From assembly GCF_964340395.1 (NCBI RefSeq), contig NC_135559.1, positions 13,129,759-13,193,758 of the forward strand: a stretch of DNA of 64,000 nucleotides, in the 5' to 3' direction. Of the stretch, positions 1 to 45,351 are shown in pieces; position 1 is the stretch's first letter, and each line of letters opens with the position of its first letter. The position numbers and the translations under genes are program-made. The notes under the pieces were generated by a model. That model saw nothing but the letters and a program-made list of their open reading frames with translations. It did not search any database and was not told the DNA's origin. The DNA comes from Glandiceps talaboti (taxonomy: Eukaryota > Hemichordata > Enteropneusta > Spengelidae).

Positions 1-1377
1 GGATAGATTATAATTAATATTACTTCGTTAACAACTTCATACCTGGATGATTGAGAACGTTCATATACATACCTCTATGACACATGCAAAGTATATTCTA
101 TGCTCATGCTTATATATATTATGTAGTAAATGCAAATCTTCTTTGGTTGGGGTAACATCACTACACCACCAGTGATCAAATCCATCATAACCCTTCAAAA
201 ATGAGATATGCGACAGAAATATGGGAAAAATCTAAAGTGTAGCTCTAAGTTTGTTGAGATTTCCTCACTCTGTTACCTGGGTTCCCAGACTGAATAAAAA
301 ACGGTACTTAGAATCCTAAAAGTTTTACACTGCTCTTCATATGTTTTAATTGTATCAAAGTACGTAAATGGAAAGGAGAGAGAGACAGTCAAGTCAATTC
401 TTGGATAACTATTGTTTTGATAGTCATATACTCCCTTGTTGAGTTGTAAAAATATTGTATTCTTCAGCAAAAAAAAATAACATAAAAATAAGATGACAGC
501 AAAAATCCATCATGAACACATTCTTGTGCTTGCACTATTTTGGTGAAGTTAAATCAATAAACACTGTGTGCTTATTGTAAATGGATTGAACAAGAAATCA
601 TCAAATGTACAGCGTCATGTAAAATAAGTGATGATATTCATTGATTATTTTTATAAAAAGCCGACGAGAAACTACTACTGACCTAACAAGAAAACGATGT
701 CTCTTTAAGTACTTGATAATGTTCACACATCATACTGGCATTTGTTAACAGGGGAACATCTGACATGCGAGATTTCTCCCATTCTGTGGTTGATACTTGC
801 ACCCCCCCCCCCCCCACATACAATACTTCATATATACCCAGTTACATCTCTTGTATGTACCTGCTCATCATTTTTCTACAAACAATTTTCAAAATGGATT
901 TTTGCAGGAGATTGTAGAAAAATGTTCGGAGAGCTGTCAACAGCTTCATCCTCTTTGCACCAGTATCAACATAAACTAAAACTAGCACACATGGACTACA
1001 TTCTGGGAAATGGAGTTTGATAAATATACTGTCCAGTAACATCAATCGATTCACCATCTAGGTATGACATACTGGGAATACGCTCCAGAAAATCAGTCAG
1101 CGATACATCTATCATCCATTCAATAGCTAGGTAAGTCATTGATGGAATACAAGCACACATGGAATACAACCTGGGAAACGGAGTTTGATAAATATAATAT
1201 CTTCTATTAACATCGATAAATTCACCATCTATAAATCAGCAGGATATGTCACGATGGAATACACAAGGAATACATCCCAGAAAACTGAGTCACTGGTAGA
1301 GTTAACGTCTTCTTTATCTTAGATATTTCATGGATGGAATACAAGTACACATCGGTAGATTTATCTTCTTTGTGCTT
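1..1377. other. SMC6 3' UTR / downstream flank
   Basis: No coding sequence recognised. It holds a run of 16 C near 803, and degenerate direct repeats around 1040-1320 built on 'tggaatacaa...gggaaa.ggagtttgataaatata...catcgat..attcaccat'. No convincing poly(A) signal was pinned down, so the transcript end is unknown. Confidence 0.5.
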
Positions 1378-34712
<33,335 letters not shown>

Positions 34713-36183
34713 GATGGAAATATTGCACTATATAAAACAACACACCCTAAAATGAACACAGGACAGAAAAACGAGAAATTGATGAAAATGAAATACAAAT
34801 ACATTCTTGCTTTATTAACAGTTTGTTTTGTTCTGTGTACAGTGGTTAAATCATAAAAAGCAGAGTGCCTCTCTTTTGTTTACATCCCTATGCCTTGTTT
34901 GTATGGGTACCTGAAAGTCATTTCTACATCACCTTGTTTGATCATGGATCTATTACCTCAATAATACTATCCATGGTTTGATTGAACCCACACCGCGTCA
35001 GTCTTTGGCACTCATAGCTAGAGATGTAGTGGTGCATCCTCAAATCAATCAATCAAAGCGTCTACAATTCGAGAACAGATCATGAGAACATTTGGGTGTT
35101 TTCAAGTGTTGCAATGGCAGCTGACAAGCTTTTCAATGCTTCGAACAGATAAATAACTTTAATGTTGGATTTGTCTGTCATTCAGGTACGATTTCTGTGC
35201 AAATTGGGACCTCCTCATCTTTCCAAATCGTTGCAAAACGAAAATGCAACAACCTAAATAGAACAATTTTTTAGGTGAAGAGCAACAGGTTGTATTAGAG
35301 GGCTAAAGTAAAGGGAAGTCTTTTGGAACATTTGTAGCCATGGAAATAATGTGTTGTGTTCGGTCGATTGATAGATATATGTGAATATTGACACATTGGT
35401 TTTTCCAGGCAGTTGTCCAGGTGTATGCCACTCACTATGGTACTTTGTGTTATCTATCTGTCTGTGTTTGTACAAACAAGGTGTGATAACAGCAACAAAG
35501 GAAGCTGTGAGGAGTGCCATACCATGATCACCACTCCACTGTGAGTGATGGAACAATCTTTTTGGGGGGGGAGGGGCAAGCAGAAGCACGGGAGTGAGTG
35601 TGTACTAGAAGGTATTCCATGGACTATTAGTAACATTACTTCAAGTTCAGACAAACAGATAATGGACTTTTAAAAATGGATACCCAAAAGTCATGCTATT
35701 ACTGACTCCAATTCGGACATTGTGATCTGACACAGTTACATTGTACTATTTGTTGGCCCATTGGCACTGTTCGCGAACGTTCGCTAGTTGACTGCGCACA
35801 AAACTCATCTTTATGTTTCACCCACTTTGTTTGCTTCGGTTTTATCATAAATCTTGCGTTTCTGTACCGATTCCAGATAGCTTTAATAAATGTACACTCA
35901 GACATCGCGAAGCATACTTTTCTATCACTGATGATGTATGGGGGAAACGCAGTAAAAATGTATTAACGTTGACGACTTGAATTGCTGCCTGACCCTATTT
36001 CGACCCACTTTGTGCATGCACACAATAATCACCAACTTTTGTTGTGGCCGATGGCTAGTCACAATTTCAGAAAATGAACCCCCAAAACAGCATAACACAT
36101 ACAAGTATTCACACACGTACACTTACAAATGCAGATGAAACTATTATTGTATACACCAACAGCAATATTTTGGGACAACTTAC

Positions 36184-36240
36184 CAAATGTTATCGTCCTG
36201 GGTTGCATTCCCGCTCAAAATGGCAGGCAGTAGTAGTGAT
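36184..36240 (-). other. SMC6: Probable non-coding first exon of SMC6 (5' UTR)
   Basis: On the minus strand a short stretch ends at 36184 in a consensus donor (GTAAGTTG). The first coding exon is preceded by an acceptor-like TTTTATATAG at 34728-34737, leaving 15 nt of UTR (34713-34727) before the ATG. Joining the two gives a spliced leader without disturbing the reading frame. The upstream limit is a guess. This is inference from splice signals only. Confidence 0.5.
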
Positions 36241-36270
36241 GACGTAGGATTATTTATTTAAATAGAGGGA
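36225..36270 (-). promoter_or_regulatory. Candidate SMC6 promoter with CRE-like core
   Basis: Directly upstream of the proposed first exon lies TGATGACGTAGG, containing a CRE/ATF-type TGACGT core, followed by an AT-rich stretch. A second TGACGT lies at about 36328. The position fits a promoter, but no initiator or start site can be proven from sequence. Confidence 0.35.
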
Positions 36271-37355
36271 ATCCCCACCTCTAAAACCCCGGATGAAGGC
36301 TGATGGACTATACCACTTTTCTTCGGGTGACGTCCTTAATTGTAATATCTTATTCAAATTCATCTGAACCTAAATAATAGTAAAGAAAAACGTGTATAAA
36401 GATGACAATGAAATATTTCATAAAGCCAAGTTCGTTCTATTCATATCTTCATATCACGACGGCCCAAACCGCCATTGCTGTAACAAACCAGGGTAGTACA
36501 TCAAAAACATATCCTTCATGAGAAATAGAGCATGCTTTGCTCGGAGCGTATTGCTGGATGACACCTCTCTTATATTGCTCCCTGCAGCGATAGCAGTTCC
36601 CAGGGGTTTCCTAAATAGGCAATGCGCGGGAATCAATGAAAGTATCTGTTTCAATTGGTTTGTACTACACTTTACATCACTTCATTGCGTGTCCTTCCCT
36701 TCCACTCCACTCCAGTGTTGGTGTTTATTTCTCAGTTAAAAAACAAACAAACACACAATTATCAAAGTGGCTATATGACTACAAGTGATTAATTGCTGAC
36801 TGGCCATGGAAAAATGAAAACTACATGTACAAATCTGAAAATCGTAGAAACATTACCAAACATATAAAATAGCTATATAACTTATAAGTATACATTTACA
36901 TGTAAAGTGTTGAGACACAGGAATTTCATTTCAAGTATTTCCAAGTAATTTCATCTATTTTTTTCAAAACAGGATGATCTCCCTACTGCCAATTTCAAAA
37001 ACCAGGTGACCCCACCCCCGTCAATTTATCCCCCCCCCCACCCCACACACACACACACACCGCCCGCCCACCAAAGAAACTGGCCGGACCCTAAACACTA
37101 GCTGCATTTTGAATTTGAGGTGGTTTCTTTTTTTATTTTTGATCTTTTTCGTTCTGTCATTTAACCGCAGTGTCTCCTGGCGATGTATTTTGTCTACAGT
37201 GCTACAGTGCAGAAGCACGTGTTTTAATATAGACGCCCTACAGTCTCGGGAGCGTCGCTAGCTAGCAGAAAGAGGTGTTTGCATGTACCACAGACAATTA
37301 ATCGTCTGTGCATGTACTAATATCTACCACACTGTGACTAAATCATTGTGTATCC

Positions 37356-37524
37356 TTGTACTGTGCGCCCTCATCGACTACATAGGGCTAACCATTCGTG
37401 GACGTGACTGCGACGTGGTCGCGTCGTCGCTCGCGGCTGCTGCCTTCGCTTCGCGATAACACAGCATCGCAGTAACACGTCAACGAATGGTTAGCCATAT
37501 GTGGTCGATGAGGGCACAGTACAA
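37356..37524. mobile_element. Foldback element with CpG-rich loop
   Basis: TTGTACTGTG at the left and CACAGTACAA at the right end arms of about 58 bp (CCCTCATCGACTACAT, GGCTAACCATTCGT). The loop is dense in CG dinucleotides (CGTGGTCGCGTCGTCGCTCG). No clear target duplication. Confidence 0.7.
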
Positions 37525-38884
37525 AGATGTTCGTGTACAATTATGCGATATAGGTACATGCAAAACGATGCGAAGCTCAAAGGATTGTCAGAGAGTCTAG
37601 CGCTTTACAATGTAACACATAAATTCTCTGACGCATTCTCGCAAACCCGAGCTGTTATTTCTTTCGCGACACTGCGAAATTACAGGTGGTTGGATATGCC
37701 AATTCACACTCAAAGACAAATCATCAGTTTCAACTTTCTCTCATTAGGGTTCAAGTGTGAACTCAAAGTGCAGTGTTTTGCAGGGGAGATTATTTATTCA
37801 AAGACGTGTCAAAAGTTGGTTCTAGGACAGCCGACAATTAACGTCGTTTATCACCACAAATATTTCGGTCATTCGACAAATATGTTTCTCAAGACTTAGT
37901 TGGAGCCCGACTAAGAAAAATCAAGTATCGCAAGGAAGAAAAGCCACGTTTCAACACAAGACTTTGCCCGTATATCTAACTCTTTAAAACTTTTTGATAC
38001 GTACGTAACCCCCCCACCCGGTTGAACAGGTTTCGTCAGTTTTGTAAATTTCTAAATTGTAGTGGGAAAACAAATGATTTGGCTGTGTGGTATATTTCCA
38101 CTCTGTGTCGCGTATGTTAAAACTTAGATGTATGAGCTACTGACTGAAAATTATACAGATGGGTTAGTAGATACCTAACACAAACAGCTAAGGATTACAA
38201 ATGTTACATTATGGTGAAAAGATTGGCAGAAGAAAGGAGCATAAAATAAGTTAACCGCTTTTTGAGTTGACGTCAAATCCTTAATTCGCCGCCTTGTCTG
38301 ACTTTACCCAGGCAGGGCAGAAAAGACTAAGACTGTGCTAGACAGATTGGGCATCGAATCGATATCGAATCATCTCCTAGGTTTCATTCTTACCACACTT
38401 TCAAATACTGCTTGAACCAGAACCATATTTAAGTTGTGTTTATATTTCTAAATTTTAGAACAGCACTGTCAAGCAAGTTTAAGATTTCGTTGCTCTTCGC
38501 ACACACACTTTGCAAATTGAGAAGTGGTAACACGAAAGCATCCCTGCTGACCAAACAAAGATTTTGACAATACTGCATGCATCATAGTTGGAGAAACTGT
38601 GTCAATATCATGAATATTAAGTTGTCCATGAGACTAACGACTCGGTGGCAAAGAAAGTTTACAACTTACAGCTAACAAAAAAATTAAAGAATTGTTTTGT
38701 TTACTATAAACATCATATGAAGAATTTTCAAAATCACCCATATATATACAAACCGCAATCATTTTGTTTTACTAGAATCTATACTGACAACAGTGACTAG
38801 GCTTCTGTATCTGACTGTATAGATACGTCGAATCAGAACGTCGAATGACCAGATAACTGGTATATGATTGACAGAGAGACAAGG

Positions 38885-39350
38885 CACTTAGTCATACTGG
38901 ATGGATGCCTTGAACACATCAACAGATCCATCTTTACCTAGTACGCTATCTTCAACAAGATTGTGCCAGTATGTATTATTGTTCGGAAAGAATGAAGGTT
39001 TGAAAGTGTCTGTGTTACACTTTTGATATCTGGTAGTAACGGGAATTGTTTGTAGCATATCTTTTCCATAGAGTTTGTGCTGCAAAATCCCCTAAATATC
39101 CTTGCTTTTATTAATTCTTTGGTCACTATGGTATGAAGTAGGTGTCAGGTAACATAACCTCGGCATTCTTGTATGTATAGCAGTAAGAGACCCTTCTGTG
39201 TTCGTGTAGAGGTTTGGTATTGGATTTGAGCACTTTTTTATTGATACTGCCTCGTTCTCTGCTTTTGTAGTTGTTAGAATCTTGCAATTATCAGCTAGCC
39301 TTAGCTGCAATAATTCTAGTGTTTGTTTTTGATTTTCAGCTTTGAATTTT
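38885..39350 (-). mobile_element. LINE relic (reverse-transcriptase C-terminal tail)
   Basis: Minus-strand frames give CYLTPTSYHSDQRINKSKD, RYQKCNTDTFKPSFFP and SVDVFKASI, which follow the RT-tail pattern ...SFFP..I..WN.L...V..S...FK. Several frameshifts; non-functional. Weaker match than the fragment at 31.6 kb. Confidence 0.45.
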
Positions 39351-39478
39351 TAAAAACTTTTTTTTGTAGCCTTTTATTGTTCCAGTATTTGCAGTACTAC
39401 GTTTGAAGGGTAAGACCTTTTGCTGTAGACCACATATAGACGAACTATACTATTGAGTTATTTATATCTAGCGGTGTA

Positions 39479-39481
<3 letters not shown>

Positions 39482-39517
<36 letters not shown>

Positions 39518-39535
39518 GTCTGTGTGTGTGTGCTG
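39482..39535. repeat. (GT)n microsatellite
   Basis: GT run with a few substitutions, intergenic. Confidence 0.95.
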
Positions 39536-39778
39536 TGAGTACTTTAGGCTGTAAGATACATCGTGTTGTTCATCCCCATGATAGCGTGGCACGACTGTCT
39601 GTATCTTGCAGACTATGAGTATTTTGTTTTATTTTTCTTCTGAAAGTTCATTGCGTCCTATGATCGACTTGAAAAACGTACAAGCCACGGACAAGACTAC
39701 TTCCGCTGAACTATTTCCATGGTCCACATCAGATAACAATTGTGTATTTTTTTTGTATTCATTTTGTATATTTGTATC

Positions 39779-39779
<1 letters not shown>

Positions 39780-39809
<30 letters not shown>

Positions 39810-39843
39810 TGTATGTATGTATGTATGTATGTATGTATGTATG
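39780..39843. repeat. (ATGT)n microsatellite
   Basis: Sixteen or so ATGT units immediately before the duplicated segment; the same tract precedes the second copy. Confidence 0.95.
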
Positions 39844-40386
39844 TTCTGTGGAAGTGTATAGTAGCTCATTTTTTTGTCTGGTGAAATAAATTTCATTCAT
39901 TCATTCATTCATTAATTCATGACATTACCAGTACTAGCCTGGTACACGTTCATGGAAATCGAAGGTGAGAAAACAATCATTAGGTCCTTGCAATAGATAA
40001 CATGGAGCACAGGGACCAAGTTATGAATTCAAGAATGGTGAAATAATAGATATCCGACATGGTAAACTTGAAGTTCATACGAGTCTTCCAGATATGCACA
40101 CTGTGTACGTAGTCTGTAAGGAACTAGGTATGCCTCACACATTAACTAAATCCTCTCCTCGACCCGCCATTGAGGGCGGGATGACATGTATATAAGAGGC
40201 TGATCTACATCATGTAATCCATCTGTCTATCCTTTCTGATATATATTACATGTGAAAAATGACCACAGAGCGTTTTTTTTTCATGAACTCGCCCCTGACA
40301 TAAAGCTGCTGGGTGATCCCTGTTGTACATTGTGGTAGAAAAACAAACATTCCACTATTACATGTGTTGTATGTATGTATGTATGT

Positions 40387-40426
<40 letters not shown>

Positions 40427-40470
40427 ATGTATGTATGTATGTATGTATGTATGTATGTATGTGTGTATGT

Positions 40471-40504
<34 letters not shown>

Positions 40505-40601
40505 ATGTGTATATGTGTGTGTATGTATGTATGTATGTATGTATGCATGCATGTGTGGATGTATGTATGTATGTATGTATGTATGTATGTATGTATGTAT
40601 G
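39844..40601. repeat. 758-bp tandem duplication, copy 1
   Basis: Begins TTCTGTGGAAGTGTATAGTA, includes a (CATT)n tail-like tract, unique sequence, the stem CCCGCC-attga-GGGCGG, a TATATAAG box and a TG/ATGT microsatellite. The unique part is identical by eye to copy 2. Confidence 0.95.
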
Positions 40602-41144
40602 TTCTGTGGAAGTGTATAGTAGCTCATTTTTTTGTCTGGTGAAATAAATTTCATTCATTCATTCATTCATTAATTCATGACATTACCAGTACTAGCCTGG
40701 TACACGTTCATGGAAATCGAAGGTGAGAAAACAATCATTAGGTCCTTGCAATAGATAACATGGAGCACAGGGACCAAGTTATGAATTCAAGAATGGTGAA
40801 ATAATAGATATCCGACATGGTAAACTTGAAGTTCATACGAGTCTTCCAGATATGCACACTGTGTACGTAGTCTGTAAGGAACTAGGTATGCCTCACACAT
40901 TAACTAAATCCTCTCCTCGACCCGCCATTGAGGGCGGGATGACATGTATATAAGAGGCTGATCTACATCATGTAATCCATCTGTCTATCCTTTCTGATAT
41001 ATATTACATGTGAAAAATGACCACAGAGCGTTTTTTTTTCATGAACTCGCCCCTGACATAAAGCTGCTGGGTGATCCCTGTTGTACATTGTGGTAGAAAA
41101 ACAAACATTCCACTATTACATGTGTTGTATGTATGTATGTATGT

Positions 41145-41184
<40 letters not shown>

Positions 41185-41220
41185 ATGTATGTATGTATGT
41201 ATGTATGTATGTGTGTATGT

Positions 41221-41254
<34 letters not shown>

Positions 41255-41340
41255 ATGTGTATATGTGTGTGTATGTATGTATGTATGTATGTATGCATGC
41301 ATGTGTGGATGTATGTATGTATGTATGTATGTATGTATGT
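40602..41340. repeat. 758-bp tandem duplication, copy 2
   Basis: Repeats copy 1 without visible substitutions in about 500 bp of non-repetitive sequence; microsatellite lengths differ slightly. After 41340 it runs into (ATGT) and (ACGT) units and then diverges. Confidence 0.95.
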
Positions 41341-42359
41341 ATGTATGTATGTATGTATGTACGTACGTACGTACGTACATACATACGTACGTACGTATGT
41401 GTGTGCAAGTGTTTTGCAAGTCTGTGTGTGTGGTTGTGTAAAAGTGCACGTTGTTTATGTGGCGTGTGTGTGTGTGTGTGTATTTGGTTGTGTGTGAATA
41501 TGCATGCTGTGCATGTGTACATGTGTGTTTGTGGGAGTGTTATATGTGGTTGTGTGTGTGGGAGTGTTGTGTGTGGTTGTATATGGGAGATACAGAATTA
41601 TGTGTGGTAGTGTGTATTTGTATGTGTATGTGTGTGGTTGTATGTGGGAGTGTTGCATGTGGGAGAGTTGTGTATGGCAGTGTGTGTGTCGGAGTGTTGT
41701 ATGTGGTTGTGTTGTTTGTTTGTGTGTGGGCGAGTGTTGTGGGCATACATTAATTCAAAGACACAAATCTGTAGACTGCAAAAATGCTATTATATTTACA
41801 CTTTTCAAGTTTGAAACTCAGCTTTTAATACTGTACATATACATGGGATTTGTTTGGTATTTCTTCTCTTCGCATAATTATTAGAAAGAACTGTAAAATC
41901 CTAAAGCAGTCATCAATTTTTTTTCTGAAACAAGATACATAGTGGAACTGTGAAGAATTCTGTTTTAAAAGAAGGGTTTCCTAACAATTGGAAACGGCAC
42001 TGTCAATGTACAATAACTATACACCTATTCCCCCTCCAACAAAACTTGTATAACCCCCTATGAATAATCAGCCTACACCATTTCTTGTGATCACCTGCCT
42101 ATGGATGTGAGCCCTACCATTATGGAAAAGGGGGGATGGGGGGTTTTCAATTCTACACGATGAACTTACACTGTCGTTTTTTAAAAAGTGGAATGGATCT
42201 TTTTTTGTCTTATGATGAAAATACTTACACAACAATCAAACTAACTCAATGTCTTATCAGCAAACTAAAACTGTCAAAAACAATATTTGGTGATATTTAA
42301 ATACAGACATGATTTTTTTTTTACACATTCAAAACACTTGAAAAGTGCAAGTATTTCAC

Positions 42360-42902
42360 TAGCCTGTTTACGGTGCTGTTGAGAGACATTGCTAGCTGGT
42401 TGTACCTCCCTAGCCCCCACATCAACAGTATACGATACTGTTAAGCGACATTGCTAGCTGGTCGTACCTCCCTAGCCCCCACATCAACAGTATACAATAC
42501 TGTTAAGTGACACTGCTAGCTGGTCGTACCTCCCTAGCCCTTGCATCAACCGTTTGTCATGATTACATTGTCAAAACTGATAACGGATTGAAAATTTCAC
42601 CCAATAGCCTGGGCGATCACCGTGTGCAGTCCTTTCTACCATGACGACTACTGTAGTTTGACTGTCATTATTCAAATGAATCAGTATGTAAATATACACA
42701 CATAAAGTGACGTGTGGCAAAACTTGAAGTAGACTTCACATATGGTTATGTAAATTAACTGTACGTGGTGCTTGATAACGACTTTTGGGGGGGATGTGGG
42801 TGTTTTAACCATTTGACAACGCAGTCAAGACAAGTTGTTGATGCGAGGACTGGGATGTACAACCAGCTAACGATGCAACTTAACAGCACCACAAACAGGC
42901 TA
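42360..42902. mobile_element. Mutator-like non-autonomous transposon with 9-bp target duplication
   Basis: Flanked by perfect GTATTTCAC at 42351-42359 and 42903-42911. Terminal inverted repeats of about 70 bp start TAGCCTGTTT and end AAACAGGCTA, containing GTGCTGTT, GCTAGCTGGTTGTAC and GCATCAAC blocks. The left terminal region is further repeated three times (about 62-65 bp). No transposase frame. Confidence 0.85.
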
Positions 42903-44974
42903 GTATTTCACTGTAAAAAATTGCAAACTAATATTGGATGGTCAAAAAACTGAACTAAGAGATTTCTAAACACTGTCAAGAGCTATTTTTGGTAATATCA
43001 GGTCAACAACGATTATCTGAATGTTATAAGTGTGTCATCATTAAGGTTCCTCCATTGTTGGATTCAAAATATTGAATTAACCAACGTCCTACAACAGTAC
43101 ATTTATTTTCATTTATCTTCATTACTTAAAAAATTGAAAATTGTTGTAGTTTTGACAAGTAAACTATATCCAACTCTAGGAGTAAATGGAGATTACGCTG
43201 ATTCCTTGTTGCATTTATTTGATAGCCGACACAATAGAGTGTGAAGTATGGCAGTCAGTTAAAAAGATTGAAGCAAGCAAGCATATGCATTTAATCACAC
43301 AGGAGACTTTGATATGAAAGCAGTGATAACTTTACATGTTCTGGTAGTAACAACTCGATGCTATGGGAAATATACTACAATGCTAAGCCACTAGAGGGCG
43401 CCCTTCAATGATGCATGAGGGCGCTCTTTCTAGAAAGTTGGGGATAGATTTTCTTTACTACAAACCATAGACACTACTTTCATACAAACTAAAGGTGACT
43501 CTTACAAAATATTTCTTCATTTTTGGGGGGTTGGCATAACACTTTTAGCTAGTAGAAAATTTTCGATGACATCAATCGAAAGGAATTTGCAGCTGTGCAT
43601 AAATACAAAGATATGTAGCCTACACAAGTAGTAGAGTGATATTTTTAGTTGCTATGTACCATTTTTTTTAGTTGCTATGTACCAAGACTGAGAGTAGCAA
43701 TGACACTGGATTGACGCATTGGAGTGATGGGTGAACTGTGAAAGTGTCGTGAAAATGGTTGACTGAAATAACACCACATTTGATAAGAAATGAAATTGCT
43801 GAGTTTTGAGTAAGTGTGCCCGTTTCTTTGTACTTTGTACGCTGTGATGCCATATTCAGACCATATTTGACACAGACAACATTTTGTGTCGAGAATTTGT
43901 GCTTCCTTCATACTGGTTCAACAAATTTTTTATGGGCCGATAAATTGACACAGATACAGAGGTGACGTTTCTGTCTTTATGTAGGCACCCAAAGTATGCA
44001 TATTAGACACAAATCGCATGTAGCGGGAGATGTACAGAAATTTCATAAGAAACTATCAAACGTCAGTATTCATTTTGATGAAGTAGTTCAAAATATTACT
44101 TGATCAATAACTTTCCACATACGTTTCTCCACACACCTACTTTAACCGAATCTGCATCCCAACAAAACTTTAAGAGTCTCAGCGAAATCATGAAGTGGGC
44201 ACACTGACTCAATACTCATGTCGAAATCACTCAAAGTGGAATGATACAGTGTTGTGAAGTAAGCTTGAAGTAAGTGATAAAACACAAAACACTGCATAAC
44301 CATGGCAACACGCTAATACAAAAACTTACACTTCATTATACGGATAAGACCAGTCACTGACATCGACATTTTTTCGTATTTCTGGATTTTGGAACAAAAA
44401 CCTAGTACGATACTGGACCTGGTCTTTCCTGTTGGTATTATTTTTGTTTTGTTTTTAATCTTTCTGCACTTATATAGCTCTACAGCTAAAAAGATGGATT
44501 TCTTTTTTTGGATTCTTGGGTTTGTCTGTAAAATTCAACCTCCTCTGGAATTGGCATAAATTCCTGCATAAATCGTTTTTTTGGGTTTCTAGAGACAACA
44601 TTCTGTCAATTAACAAAATACAATGTTCTGAGGAAAAAAAATTGTCTTCGTAGCAGTCAATATTTTAAAGTAAACTACACTGTCACTTGCTAGTAATGGT
44701 AGCAGTAGACAGTAATATTAGCTTTGAAAAGCTGAAATATTTTGCTATCTTCTTGCATTGATGATTCAAGCCTTGGTAATTTTTTTCTAATTTCTTCATT
44801 AAAAACATTCGTTCATTCCAATCTCATTCGGTAATTACTCAAGATATACATCTCTCTTGTTTCTTTTCATTTCCCCCGACTCCCTGTAGAAAAAATGGCA
44901 GACCTTTTGCCGCCAAATTGTCTGTCCAGCATGGTTTGTTACATTTGACATTCCCAAATGCAAAGTCCCCATGT

Positions 44975-45351
44975 TCAGTCCCCGTTTCCGAAGGATTCAT
45001 CAGAGTCCATGTAATCGGAAGACGGCGTATCTGTAGCACCCCTTGACGGGCCCATGTCTGAAAACGAACCGAGACTAGACGTTCTGGAAACTTGTGGGTG
45101 TCCACTTGTCACCATGGCAACTTCTTGATCAATATTCATAGGTTGCGAAAGTGGTGTTGCTAGCGGTGATGATGATCCCTGACTGGCGAGGGCAATTCCA
45201 GAATCTCTTAAGGCATGGTCATCGGACGATGCAGTACTGGATAATCCAGGAATGCTGGCTGTCGTGACCGTGGCAGTAGCTGGTAGACCAGTCTTGATAC
45301 CGCTTGGTCCAGCAACTATGGAGGTACTGGATGATGTTTTCTTGGCAAGTT
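44975..45351 (-). CDS. TFDP1: TFDP terminal exon (Ser/Thr-rich C-terminal tail, stop)
   Basis: 124 residues then TGA at 44977-44975. The sequence starts [20 protein letters not shown] and ends [14 protein letters not shown]. It is rich in Ser, Thr, Ala and Gly with only a short acidic end, unlike the long Asp/Glu run that closes vertebrate DP1. Acceptor TTTTTTCAG. Phase follows from the previous exon. Confidence 0.9.

Larger units (their letters stand above)
36300..44974. other. Intergenic region between SMC6 and TFDP
   Basis: No protein gene recognised. It contains the foldback at 37.36 kb, a LINE relic at 38.9 kb, microsatellites, the 758-bp duplication, a GT-rich degenerate tract (41400-41740) and the Mutator-like element. 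The 132-aa open frame at 37501-37899 has no recognisable features. Confidence 0.6.

Noticed and set aside
37501-37899. 132-aa open frame on the plus strand
   Set aside because: Starts inside a foldback element, has no recognisable domain or splice context, and is a likely chance ORF.
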